A DNA stretch of 64,000 bases from Pseudeuparius sepicola. Lineage: Eukaryota > Arthropoda > Insecta > Coleoptera > Anthribidae. Shown here piece by piece: positions 35,335-46,801 of the stretch. Under the pieces are notes generated by a model. It did no database searches. It was not told the DNA's origin and saw only the letters and a program-made list of their open reading frames with translations. The position numbers were made by a program, and so were the translations under genes. The stretch spans positions 58,180,278 through 58,244,277 of the forward strand of contig OY987303.1 of assembly GCA_963920635.1 (NCBI GenBank), written 5' to 3'. Numbering within the stretch: the first letter of the stretch is position 1; each line of letters opens with the position of its first letter.

Positions 35335-37291
35335 ATGCAATCCGAAATAGAAGAACTGAGCTGTTCGGAACAAAACGAAGACATGACGTTGAGCAAGCAA
35401 CACGACTTGATCTCCTCACCACCAAATGCCGAACACTACGAGGACGAGTCGAACAAGTACGTCTCTCACAACCTTCTTACACCATAAACTAATTAGGTAT
35501 TATCTTTATTACAGTTTCTGTGATAACTCCATCAAATTCGAGAGCATTAACTTGGACGATGACATCGAAAAAGTCGAAGTCACCTCGCCCGAATCCTCCG
35601 AAGCCGACGAAACACCAACGGAAAACTTCCCGCAACTACCTGGCTTTGCCGAAATCCCCAAACAAAATTCCAACGAGTCCATTAAGAACTGGCTGCAGAG
35701 GATAACGGAAATGCATAGCACCATGCAGAAGAAGAGCACTGTTACCAGTTCTTCACCATTGAGTTCCAATACTACGCCCAGCAGGATAGTAAAATATCAG
35801 GATCTGCCTTACATGGGTGAGATGACCCTTGACAATTCCAAACCGAGAAGGGGAAGAAAACCCAAGAAAGCCGACATCTGCCACCTAATTTATAAAAATT
35901 ATGGAACAATTTTCCCCGGCACTCCGAATCCTTCTAGCTACATGGAGAAAGATAAAAAGTCTCTAGAAAAAGAAGAAGGGAGGAGTAACGTTCAAAATAA
36001 AATCATCAGCAGCTTGCTTGAAAAAAGACTGACACAGGAACACAGAAAAAGCAAAACCCAGCGGGAGGCTAGTAAGGATCAAAACGAACCTTTGAATCTT
36101 TGTATAAGAGATCTGAACCATTTGAAAATCCGTCTGCTTAAGAAGGAAGACAATACGTATACAACAACTAGTGAAGTTAAATCGGAGCCACCAAGCGAGG
36201 ACGAAATAGAATTTGTAAATGAAACAAATTCGCCAAGATTTCCTTCTTTGACGCCAGACAGCACTGATACGCCTAAGAACCTGGAAAACACCACGGCGCC
36301 CGGCGGTTACGTTTACTGGCCTAACGCGGGCGTTTTCATTCATCCAATGGCGCTGCAGCAACACCTAATGATGTACCAACGATTGACGAATAACAGCACG
36401 TACACGTTGCCAAGCCAGAGTCCAAGATCCACGCCGAGTGATAACTCCAAACCCGATCAACCGGAATTGAGAAGGTTGGTGCCCAAAACCGTACGTCCCA
36501 AACCGCAAGAAGCAGACGAGACTGACACCCCGCCCGAGCCCAAAATCAAGCGGAACGCTTCCTGTACGGCCGACAAGATCCCGACGAAGCGGAAACGATC
36601 GGCCATATTTATCCCGCCGATACCGGCAGAAAACAACACGAACCCCGCCACCGAGGTGAGCATCTGCAAGTTTAAGTTCACCGGCGGCGCCAGGCCGAGC
36701 TTGCAAGAGAAGAAAATGCTGTCGGTGGACTCTGGCGGAAACTTCAGGTACTACAGCGGCACCGGGGACAAGAGCATGCGCGGCTACGAGTTCTTTCCGC
36801 GGGAGACGCTCCAGCAACAGATAAATGTGCAGGGTTCGAGTACGGGCGCGTTTCTGCAGGCGAGCGGGGAGAAGATCTACCCGGCGCCACCGGTCGAAAT
36901 AACCGGCGGGCAGACGAGTTCCGACTTCCTGCTGTCGCCCGAGATACCGGCCACGAGCCTGTCGCAGCTGCAGGACTCGTCGAAACACAAGAAGAGGAAG
37001 TCGCGGAAATCGCTGCAGAGGGAGAAGCTGGAACAGACGTTCAAGGAGAAGGGGTTCCTGATACAGACGCAGCAGTTGGAGTCGGCCGAGGGGGCGACGT
37101 ATTGTAAGTTCAGGCAGCTCAGGAAGTTCACGAGATATCTGTTCAGGTCTTGGAAGGATTACTTGCCGGGTAACGTGAGGGAGTTGCAGGAAGAGCAACA
37201 GAATTCGGAAGGTGGGACCTCGGACGGGACCAATAATCTTTCTCTGAACGTTAGTAGTAGTACAAGTGAAAAGAGTTTTCAGCAAACCTGA
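35335..37291 (+). CDS. Unrecognised 632-residue, probably nuclear regulatory protein
   Basis: Two coding exons, 35335-35456 and 35515-37291, join in phase across a 58-nt intron; the stop is at 37289-37291. The first exon follows a strong acceptor (ttttttttccag, 35323), so upstream exons are non-coding or absent. I chose ATG 35335 because it is the first in-frame ATG after that acceptor. Features in order: acidic, Ser/Pro-rich N-terminus; a basic AT-hook-like stretch RRGRKPKKADICHLIYKNYG at about residue 155; an EPLNLCIRDLNHLKIR block at about 235; a conserved-looking GGYVYWPNAGVFIHPMALQQ at about 305; a basic KIPTKRKR signal at about 405; then CKFKFTGGARPSLQEKK and NFRYYSGTGDKSMRGYEFFP; and a basic C-terminal region (KHKKRKSRKS). 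There are no membrane segments. Composition suggests a chromatin or transcription cofactor; this is inference. A polyadenylation signal AATAAA is at 37489. Confidence 0.85.
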
Positions 37292-37488
37292 GTAAATGAA
37301 TTGATTGTAGCCAAAGATCGAAAAAGTGATCAGCGACGTCTTAGACCTACGGTCAGTGAATTGCTGAGTTTGGTAGGTGCGTGAGAAAAAGTGCTATTAA
37401 TGGACAATGATAATAAAATATGTAAGGTGCTAACTTTTTGTAAAATAATAAATATTTTGTAATTGAATTTTAATCTAGTCCAAGTTGA

Positions 37489-37494
37489 AATAAA
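37489..37494 (+). terminator. Polyadenylation signal of the 632-residue gene
   Basis: AATAAA about 200 nt after the stop codon, in an AT-rich 3' region. Earlier weaker candidates (ataataaaat near 37415) exist. Confidence 0.5.
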
Positions 37495-37644
37495 GTCATT
37501 ATTTGTTATATTAATATTTAATACAATATTTTTTTGAGAGGAGTTGTATCATTCGAGCCTTCATTTCAATTTACAAAAAAAACTGCCTGCATTTTAAAAT
37601 TTAAATTTATTTCCAATACAATCTATCGAATAATATTAGTATGC

Positions 37645-39110
37645 AGATTATCGTATGTAATACCACAAGTGCCTGAAATTTTATCGATTGTTTCCCTCAT
37701 ACTGCTTGCATCCAATAAGGTTAGCTCCTTCCATAAAAATCCAACCAATCATATGCCCCTGCTAGCGATAATTATGCACTTGTGCAAATTATCGCGGTAA
37801 TTGCACTTGTGCAAATTATCACTTCGTTGCTTAGCAACCGCGAATCTGTTGGATACAAACACGTACCTAGTGTTTCACACTGTTCTAAATTATGCAGCTT
37901 ATAAATTATGTTGCGGTACTATTAAGCATTGTATCAATGAATTTATATAACTTTTACATTGCTAAATTTTTGTTATTATTAGAGCTCCTTCTCCGTTTAA
38001 ATTTATGATACATTCAGAAAAGAAACCAACGCTGACAGGGTGTAGGTATAATCGCATTTTCCTTGGATATCCAAGCGTCATGTTTGTTTACTCGAACGCT
38101 ACAGTCGAAGCTGTCAATAAACTCTTTCAAAATGAATCGTTTTGGAAATGTAAACATAGAAAAAAGTTAATACAGAAATTATTAAATCGTATTCGAGAAA
38201 TAATTTAGACAAATACCACTCGTGCTGGAAATTTTTCTATAGATAATTTTATTTATATTTCAGAGATAAAATCCTTCGAGCTTCGCTCTCGGGATTTTAT
38301 CAGAAAATAAAAGACCAATTTATACTCGTGATCTTTCTAGGCAAAATAGTGCTTTCGAAAAAATCGATAAAATTTCCGGCGCTTGTGATATTTCATACGA
38401 TAATTTTTTTGGAAGCGCTATTTTGCCTAGAAAGATCAAGAGTCTAAATTGGTCTTTTATTTTATCTCTGAAAATAAAAGCCCAATTTGTACTAGTAGTT
38501 TTGCTAATGGGCAAAATAGCGCTTGAGAATAAAATTATTTAGAAAGTTTTCCGACACGAGTGGTATTTGTCTAGATTATTTCACGAATACGATTTCATAA
38601 CTTCTGCATTGATTTTTTCTATGTTTACATTTCCAAAACGACGCATTTTGAACGAGTATATTGACAGCTTCGACTGTAGCGTTCGTGTAAACAAACATGA
38701 CGCTTGGATATCCAAGGGAAATGCGATTATACCTACACCCTGTTGGCGTTGGTTTATTTTCTGAATGTGTGTCATAAATTTAAACGGAGACGGAGGTCTA
38801 ATAACAAGAATTTAGCAATGTAAAAGTTATATAAATCGGTTGAATACCGCAACATAATTTATAAGCTGCATTGCATAATTTAGAACAGTGTAAAACACAC
38901 AAATTTTAAGAAGTACGTGTTTGTATCGAACAGATTCGCGGTTGCTAAGCAACGAAGTGATAAATTGCACAAGTGGTATTACCGCTTTGCTTTTGCACAA
39001 GTGCAATTATCGCTAGCAGAGGCATATGATTGGTTGGATTTTTATGGAAGGAGCTACCTTATTGGATGCAAGCAGTATGAGGGAAATAATCTCTGGAAGA
39101 TTTTGCCTAA
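37645..39110. repeat. Large snap-back repeat, about 1.45 kb
   Basis: The outer arms are complementary: ccctcatactgcttgcatcc (near 37694) against ggatgcaagcagtatgaggg (near 39063). Complementarity continues through agcaaccgcgaatctgtt and gcttggatatccaagg to a centre near 38350. The right half matches 16330-17162. Frames inside are repeat-derived. Confidence 0.75.
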
Positions 39111-39479
39111 AAGCGTCACTAAGGAGTTGTATGTATTACTCGTTATATAGTCTGCTATTTTAGGCACACACGCTAATTGGTATGTGTTGAAATTCGTATG
39201 CGAATACCTTATTAATTTTTTATTCGAACCAGCAAGAAAACAGCACAATATTTTAGTAGTTCCATAAAGGGAGCCCACACTTTTTAGACCGATATGGAAA
39301 ATATGTAGGCACACGCCATTCCAAACTGGGACCGCTATAAACACGTTTCTCCGCCTCTCTACAAGTGGATTCCACTCCCAGAAGTGACCTGTTATTTAGA
39401 GAAATCTGCGTGTTGTTCTTTTTCGAAAACGAAATCTGATTATTTTCCTCTGATATTGTTAAAATTAGGTAGGTATTTG

Positions 39480-40269
39480 CAGGGCCGTATCTAGCGAAAA
39501 TTTGGGGGGGGGTCAGGATCGGCCCAAGTTTTTGTGGGGCGGGGTCCCGGCAAGAAATTATTTTTAATCCGTTTTTTAAAATTGATACGCCACTAGAATG
39601 GTATATTTTTTGCATGTCACTTTTTAAAAAAGTAGGCCGGGGAGATGAGTTTAGATCACTTCAATGACGTACCTACCTATATAAAAATTAATTTCGGTTA
39701 GGGATGGGGACAATTTTTGTGATTTTTTTTTAATGAGCCTGTAAAATGCGCTGCAGGCAAATTTTTTTAGAAATGTTAAGGAAAATTACTTTAAATTAGT
39801 CTTAGGATTACTTTAAATTAGTCTTAAGATTCTGAAGATATTGGGATTGAATCCCGTTCGCACCCGCCCAGAGCCGGCCCTGGGGGGGGGGGGGGGTTAG
39901 ACTATAGTGGCTGTTGAAGTTGAAAGAGCTTTAAGGTTTAAAAAAACCTACTATTTTTAAATGGTTTTTAAAAAAACGAAACAGGTTTAAGTTGAACAAG
40001 TTTAACCGTTCACCGTTTACTGTTGTCCAGTGTTGCCAGTTATCTTTTATTTTATTTGAAAGCATTTTCTGATGATAAAATTCGGTACTACACTGATCCA
40101 AAAATTATGTTTTGTTGGCAGTTTTTGGGCTGGTTTCCATGCTCTACTGGAAAACCGTTTAATAAATTATTACACTCACTGATGCTCGGGGAGCTCGTTC
40201 TAGTGTTGGTGCACAACCATTCAAAATGGTGGTATTTCGGGGGGGTTTGAACCCTCAGATACGGCCCTG
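39480..40269. mobile_element. Non-autonomous hAT-like element, 790 bp
   Basis: The ends are CAGGGCCGTATCT (39480) and AGATACGGCCCTG (ending 40269), each followed inward by G or C runs. Flanks are ggtatttg (39472-39479) and ggcatttg (40270-40277), an 8-bp duplication with one change. A further hAT-like end (cagagccggccctgggg) near 39870 suggests an older nested piece. No transposase is left. Confidence 0.65.
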
Positions 40270-40277
40270 GGCATTTG

Positions 40278-41300
40278 ATTTTTATTGTAACATAAGCGTT
40301 AGGTACTCTATTACTCATCTTGTTGGGGGACTCCACTGTTATACCTGCGGAAAGCAGTAAAAAAAAGTGTAGTCTTTTTATCATTTGTTTGAAAAATGGC
40401 CTCCCAGTCAATTTGTTGCCATTTTCCTAAAGATTCCCGTGAAATCGCGAAAAACAAAACACTGCATGTGAACATAGCCAAAAGTTTATTTCGGGCTATT
40501 TTTTTTTATTAAAACCATTGTATTGAATTCGTTATCAAATTCGATCTTTATTGATGCATATTACAATTCGATAATTTAAATTTAATAATATTTTTTATGC
40601 AAATCCAGATTTTACGAAATTTATCAATTCGGTTATTTTGGTTGACCCTAAACGCTATTTTGAACCTTCCTAAGAAATAACATAGGATTTTGGGCTCGCA
40701 CTGTCCTAGCTTATCTACTGGCCTCTGTCACAAGTTCTGACATTTCTGCCAGACCTGCTAAATACGCCATTGGACTGACTCGCCCAAAACAATGTTGCCA
40801 ACCTTGGGTTACCAAATTAAGAAAGGTAATTTCTAATGCAGCAAAAGGTTATATAGTTTACACCAGAGAAATTGAGTGGGGAGAATACGCTACAAGCTGC
40901 GCGAACTGCCTAATAAAAGTGGTGGCCATATTAAACCAACTTCATCCATGGGCGTATCATTGCTAACAGACTTGGCACTGCAGACTGCTTTAGAGGTCTT
41001 CGTCCTCGTTCGCCACGATGCACAGTAAAGGCATCAGCAGCAAAATGTTTTGAACAAAACAAATTTATTTGGACTCAAAGTCCAATCAGTCCCCAAGTTA
41101 AGAATTTTTAACCACATATTCAATCATTAAAACTATACAGATGCCCGCCTATGGTGCCCAAAATTTCGGCGATTGTTTTTACTAAACTTACCGAAAAAAT
41201 GATACTCCCGGAGGTCTCCTAGACTTGTAATTCTTACAGCTTGGTACTGCACACGACATTTTCCAAAAACACTGACCATTTCTCTGCGGAAAATACAACA
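40278..41300. other. Intergenic sequence, nothing recognised
   Basis: No coding frame above 65 codons with any family signature; no terminal repeats found. Confidence 0.45.
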
Positions 41301-42284
41301 ACTACCGCTGAGATCAAACTGCAAATGTCAAAGTGAGGACAATATGGCGGCCATTACATTTGCCTGGAAATCGGATGCGCAATAGGTCAAAGCGCGTTCT
41401 CCCTACTCCATTTCTCTGGTTTTGACTCGTTTCGTTTTTAAACACTGGTGTAAAATGAGCAGAACATACTCGAGATGATCGCTTAATTAGATAAAACACT
41501 CAAACAACTAAAACGCGAAGAAACTATTAATAATTAGCTGAAAATCGAAAAAATTATGCCACAAAGCATCTATGATGCAAACAACGGTAGGTTATACCTC
41601 AGACTAATGAATAAAGGGGACACCGCATTATAGCGTGGTTATAAGGTAAATGTACCAAAACCTGACACTTTAAGACTATTGGAGGCAATTGTGACTATTT
41701 CACACGAATATTGAACTTGCCATTTTTGTCATAAAACCATTTTAGGTAGAAAACAACTTCAACAAGCTGAAAAAATGCCACACATTTAATAAAATGTTAT
41801 ATTTAATTGTAAAATATTAACTTTTATTTAGAACCTACGCCTGCACCAAAAGCTGACAGTGTTTATCAACGATGTTCCTAAAGCTGAATATGTTTGTTCT
41901 TAAACCTGATACACGGTATTATATGTTGTTATCTATTAATTAATTATGGTTTTATTTGTTGTTTTCTTGAAATGAATAGAAAATGTTTTTGTTTATTATT
42001 TAGATGCTTAAAAATTGTTTTGAAACTTTTTGCGACAAAGTTTTTTGATTGTTGGAGGGCAAGCATCATAACAATACCACGACGGTTCATGACAAATTTG
42101 GCAATAGGTAAGTTAGTAAAAGTAAGTCGTTGGTTAAGCAACTTAATAAATAAATTTAATTATTTTTTCAGACACCTAATTTTTCTTTCAGGTCTGTACC
42201 AGTAATAATACACTACACGCACATTATTAGAACCTGTTTATTATTTTTAAGAAATACTTACAAATATAAATTTAATAGTATATT

Positions 42285-42620
42285 TCCTAACAAGTGCGGA
42301 AAGTGCCACTTTTCCGCACGCGATTGCAGTTGGCTGAACGACGCGTAGCGAAGTTCAGCCAAGAAATCGAGTGTGGAAAAGACACTTTCCGCAAGAGTTA
42401 GGAACACTATTTTTTCTACAAGCGTGCGGAAAAGTAAGACACTTTCCCGCACGCATTTACTTTTCCGCACGCATTTTAGTTTAGAAAGTGTCACTTTTCC
42501 GCACTAGTGCGGAAAAGTAGTGCGGAAAATGTACTTTCCCGCACTAGTGCGGAAAAGTTACACTTTCTAAACTAAAATGCGTGCGGAAAAGTGTACTTTT
42601 CCGCACGCTTGTAGAAAAAA
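42285..42620. repeat. Cluster of 'TTTTCCGCAC' palindromes
   Basis: TTTTCCGCAC and its complement GTGCGGAAAA, with near variants, occur a dozen or more times in about 335 bp. Some pairs form perfect palindromes such as TTTTCCGCACTAGTGCGGAAAA (42487, 22 bp; two 11-bp halves). The block also folds on itself as a whole: tttctacaagcgtgcggaaa on the left against ttccgcacgcttgtagaaa on the right. Confidence 0.85.
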
Positions 42621-42841
42621 ACTTTTTTTTCATTTCTTTAATATTGAAACACCCCCTTTGAACAGGTACTGGCTCTGAAATCAACTCAACAATATCATCT
42701 GGGGCATAAAGGATTTCGTCTTTACATTTGGGCCATTTATATAAAAAATTGACCACTAGCTAATGGTATTCCATCTTTAATATCCCTCATTGCATTTTTT
42801 AATGCTTCTTCAGAATAATTTTGAATTTTCTTGGGAGGCAT
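42544..42841 (-). pseudogene. pogo-like transposase remnant
   Basis: From the ATG at 42841: MPPKKIQNYSEEALKNAMRD then IKDGIPLAS, the psq-type helix-turn-helix start of pogo/Tigger/jerky-like transposases. It stops almost at once. An overlapping frame continues with LYKWPKCKDEILYAPDDIVE and PVPVQRGCFNI, resembling a later region of such proteins. Most of the protein between is missing, so this is an internal-deletion derivative. Confidence 0.55.
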
Positions 42842-44261
42842 CTTTGGCTAAAAAGGTATAGGTACATACAATATCAGGATTAGGAACAAGAATTATAATG
42901 TAATATTCTTAATGCTGACATTACTGTCAGGTTTAAGAAAAACGCAGATTTTTGAACCTAAACCTGACATGAGTTGTATTTTTACAATTTTGAGGTTATA
43001 AAATTATTCTTATAAAATTTTAGTTATTTTAAACCTCCCTAATGATTGTACACCTGCCACTTCAACAAAACTTTCAAAATATATAAAAAAAATGTACTTA
43101 TCAGGGACTCTAAGCCTTAAGAAATTGTTGACGAAAAACGACTTCCCTAAAGAAACAGAACACCTTGAATTTTAGGTCACACTAAATTAAAATGTTTTAG
43201 CTTGAATGATTGGTTGCCTATGCCAGTGTCGACTAGAATATTGATATAATAATTGCCGAGGGTGGGTATAGACCCATCTATATGAATAAGCTTGTTTTTG
43301 ATAAAAAAAAGATACGTGTCAGCTTTTAGGACTATGTCAGGTTTTGGTGCACCTACCTTACAGATGTAAACAGTAAGCTGAACCCTCTCACTTTATGAAA
43401 GAGATAAATGTATTTACAAACACTACCTATGGAACGAAATATTCTCTTTGTTCACTTTAGAAGAAAGGCCCTTGCACTTTATGCACCTTTTTTTTACCAA
43501 TTTTTAATATTTTAAACTTGGAACCGCACGAAAAACTCGATTTTAGCGTTTGTTCTCTGGTATAACTAAGCAAATACCGAAGCACACACCAAAACAAACA
43601 AAATGGAAAACAAGCAAGTAGCAAGTTGAGCAAGCGCTAAATTTGGTCCCTGTCAAACTGCCGCAACGTTGCCGATTAGTGCGAAGAATAATGGGTGTTT
43701 TCTACTATAACCATTTTGTCAATAATAAAACAGCTACATAATCTTTCTTGAACACGAAAAGGCTGTTTCACTTTACTGTTCCGTCTGAATTTTATAAGTG
43801 GGGGCAATTTTACGTTCAATGCATCTACTAAAGAAATTGCCTATTTTATTTATGATATTCCTAGTTATTGTTACTCTTAAATGTGACAACATGTTTGGGG
43901 CAGGTCAGTAAAGGACCAATATTTGTAAACATGGGGATAGTAATAAATAACTCCTGTCAACAATTCACTTAAATTTGTAAACAAATTCGTCCCCTTTATT
44001 CATTAGTCTGAGGGTTATACTTAGTTTGCCGCTGTCAAAGAGTTTCAAGTTTCACAAAACACCACCTCAAATTGCAAATGCGCCTGTCCACTGGGCCTAT
44101 TTATTACTATTTTTTACTATTTTGTGATTTTAAATTCGTCAAAAATTTTCCGCGCATCCTATGTATAAAAAACATCGTCCAGCACTCTACCTATATATAT
44201 GATCTCAATGTCTTGGTCCTAACCTTCCTATAATCTAACCTTGGTGTACAGAAAGATTTTA

Positions 44262-44748
44262 GCGTTGATTGAGGCCACGATAGACTTACCCACGGTATGC
44301 CATTGCGCATCTTGTGACGTCAGTTGCGAATCAGAATTTAAATTGCTCCATATGTTTTACACAGCAATAGATACTTTTTTATGGGTTTTTGCCTATTTAT
44401 TTTAAATAAATGTTGTTAAAAATATGTAGAATTTATTACTAGATAAATGAATAAATATTCTGTTGATAAAAACACATTTAATTTGATACTACGACTGCAC
44501 ATGCGCTGACTGCACATCCCGGCATTTTTGGCCTATTTCAAAGCACTGTCGAGCTGGACTGACGATCAGTCAGTTGTTTTTCTTGACACATTAAACTGTA
44601 AACTATAAAAAATCGTAAAACACAACCGCAGCCGCTGCATTATTTAGAATTCGTGATTCGCAACTGACGTAGATGCGCAGAGTTGCCTTGTTTTCGGTTT
44701 CGTTAGTGACATACCGTGGGTAAGTGTATCGTGAATCGTGATTGAGGC
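44262..44748. mobile_element. Fold-back element upstream of centrin, about 490 bp
   Basis: gattgaggccacgatagact...acccacggtatg on the left is complementary to cataccgtgggtaagtgtat...gtgattgaggcca on the right. Inner tracts tgacgtcagttgcgaatcag and gattcgcaactgacgtagat also mirror. It ends about 280 bp before the centrin first exon. Confidence 0.65.
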
Positions 44749-45030
44749 CATCGATGATCTCTATGGACCATCGACGATTTTAGTTAACCACAAATCCAAA
44801 CACGAATGTGAGGTAATTTTGGCTTGAGATCACTTCGATCACTCTCTTCCCTTACTCTATTTTCGAACGCACTCTCTATTTTGACTTATCCTTACCTTTA
44901 TATGATTTTTGATTTCATTGTTTTGTGAATTGTAAACAAATCCACAAGAAATTGGTTGGCTTGTTTTATTATTATTTTTTTAATCTTTCAAAAATATTCG
45001 CTATTTGCAAGTGCAAATTACGTTTTGGAA

Positions 45031-45600
45031 ATGGTAAGAATAATTTTTCGTGTATTTGTCAGTTTATAAAAAGGTGTTTCTGTTATTATTTAGCAATCAT
45101 CGGTAAAGAAGCCAGCTGCCCCTGCCAGAAAAAAATCAGGCCCCAAATTCGAGCTCTCCGAAGAACAAAAAAACGACATTAAAGAGGCCTTCGATTTGTT
45201 CGACAACGAAGGAACCGGAAAAATCGACTCGAAAGACTTAAAAGTAGCAATCCGTGCCCTCGGATTCGAGCCGAAGAAAGAGGAAATCAAAAAAATGATA
45301 GCGGACATCGATAAGGATGGCACGGGGAAAATTTCGTATGAAGACTTCATGCATTTGATGTCCGTTAAAATGGCCGAGAAGGATTCGAAAGAAGAAATCA
45401 TGAAGGCGTTTAGGTTGTTTGACGATGACGAAACTGGTAAAATAAGCTTTAAGAATTTGAAACGAGTTGCGAAGGAATTAGGGGAAAATTTAACGGATGA
45501 AGAATTGCAAGAGATGATAGATGAAGCGGATAGGGACGGAGATGGAGAAATAAATCAGGAGGAATTTTTACGAATTATGAAGAAGACTAGCCTTTACTAA
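45031..45600 (+). CDS. Centrin (caltractin)
   Basis: Two coding exons: 45031-45033, only the ATG followed by gtaaga, and 45094-45600, giving 169 residues. Centrins are EF-hand calcium-binding proteins of centrioles, basal bodies and the nuclear-pore/repair machinery; the family is about 170 residues long. Four EF-hands are in order: [51 protein letters not shown] and [17 protein letters not shown]. Hands 2 and 4 have full D-x-D-x-(D/T)-G ligands; hands 1 and 3 are weaker. The basic N-terminal tail ([20 protein letters not shown]) and the tail ending KKTSLY, with a potential kinase-target serine, are typical. The ATG-only first coding exon was chosen because the 45094 exon opens in frame directly from its acceptor without an in-frame upstream ATG. 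No TATA box is obvious; a fold-back MITE lies just upstream. Confidence 0.97.
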
Positions 45601-46060
45601 GACCATATTTCACGTTTTATGGCTGGATATTTTATTTTGAAGTACCTATTTTGGTAAGTTTATATTTTTATTGAAATATAACCCATCAATATTTTGGTAC
45701 TGTCTAAAATGTTTAGTAGGAAGCACAAAGTATACTTGAAATTATTGAATATTGTTTTCTCCTTTTAACCATACAACTTAATTCTTTTATTGCACATACT
45801 TTTCTTTTGTTACAGTGTGTTGCAGAGTTTTACGACAGCATGTGATTTGATATTTTATTAATTATGCATTTACCCTTGATGGACTTAAAAGGTGTTATGA
45901 AAAACTTTTAAGTGTAGATTTTGAAGACTTAGGAGAGAAAATGAAGCGATATTGGCAATACTGCAAAAAGATTGTAAAAGGGAATGGAAAATCTTCAGAT
46001 TGATTGAGATATTATGTCTACATACTATCACATTTAAAATGTGTATTCTTCATTTACGTA
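45601..46060. other. Centrin 3' region
   Basis: AT-rich presumed 3' UTR and downstream sequence. No open frame of note. Confidence 0.4.
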
Positions 46061-46175
46061 CAGGGTGATCGATTATAATTAGACAAGCTGTACCCAACTT
46101 TTTATTGTAGATATTCAAAAAATGATTTTATTGAAGCCTACAAGTGGGAAAGTTGAAATATAATCAATCACACTG
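46061..46175. mobile_element. MITE, 115 bp
   Basis: CAGGGTGATCGATTATAATT at the left and ...ATATAATCAATCACACTG at the right, next to TA. The arms are short and the element is non-coding. Confidence 0.6.
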
Positions 46176-46801
46176 TATATTTTTCAAACATTTCTAATGA
46201 ACTATTTTTATTCTTTTGTATCCTGAGTAATGATATACCATTCATTGAGTAAAATACTATAGGTACCTACCATAAGAAGAACAGCAGCTGTCAAACTTGA
46301 TAAATATTGGTGCTGAAATAACCTCTGTTGCCATCTATTGGAGAAAAATGTAAAATGTCAACATTTTGTTCAAAGCTAAATAGATGGCTATATTATTAAT
46401 GTTACTGTGGCACCATAATCGATTTTATTTGGCAGCTGTTGTTCCTCTACATATAATATTTTACTCAATGGTTATACCTAGAATAAAATAACATATAAAT
46501 CTATGGTTTTTGTTTCCAATCGGACATTTTCATGATAAAATATTTCCATGGAATAAAAAAAAACATTGCCGGTGGAGTCATTTTTTTTTATTGACTTGTG
46601 ATCCAGAGTAAATAAAGGGAAGTGATCGAAAATATAAGTTGAGTTGGAAGGTGTTGAGGAAAACCTAAAAATTGTTGATTGTTATTATTTTTGTAAAAAA
46701 AACTATTCCATTTATGATCCATGTTTTATGCTTTCTTATTTAGGAATAATGACACTTACATTATTTAACTTTTATTTATAAACATTATGAACTTAAAAAC
46801 G

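Larger units (their letters stand above)
41655..43347 (-). mobile_element. Inner pogo-like element
   Basis: Terminal repeats CCAAAACCTGACA (41655) and TGTCAGGTTTTGG (ending 43347), with TA before and TG after, are consistent with a TA target with one change. On the minus strand it keeps an HTH-type start and a later transposase block. Confidence 0.6.
41598..44012. mobile_element. 2.4-kb transposon with 24-bp TIRs and 8-bp target duplication
   Basis: Ends CTCAGACTAATGAATAAAGG (41598) and the complement ...CATTAGTCTGAG (44012). The direct duplication ggttatac is at 41590-41597 and 44013-44020; the uninterrupted copy at 1303-1310 has it once. The superfamily is unclear: 8 bp would suit hAT or P. 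It contains a further, inner element. Confidence 0.85.
41400..44193. mobile_element. Second copy of the 1130-1913 TIR element, interrupted by a nested transposon
   Basis: Reverse-orientation homologue of 1130-1913. The left flank, 41410-41597, matches 1310-1490, and 44013-44193 matches 1130-1310, ending with the TIR ccagcactctaccta. The far left terminus is not preserved. The 2.4 kb between is a separate insertion flanked by ggttatac duplications. Confidence 0.75.

Noticed and set aside
36365..37285. 306-codon minus-strand frame
   Set aside because: Exact antisense shadow of the 632-residue gene; its leucine/arginine richness follows from that gene's codon bias.
41894..42205. 103-codon plus-strand frame with hydrophobic residues
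   Set aside because: Inside the nested pogo-like element, AT-rich, antisense to other frames, and no signature.
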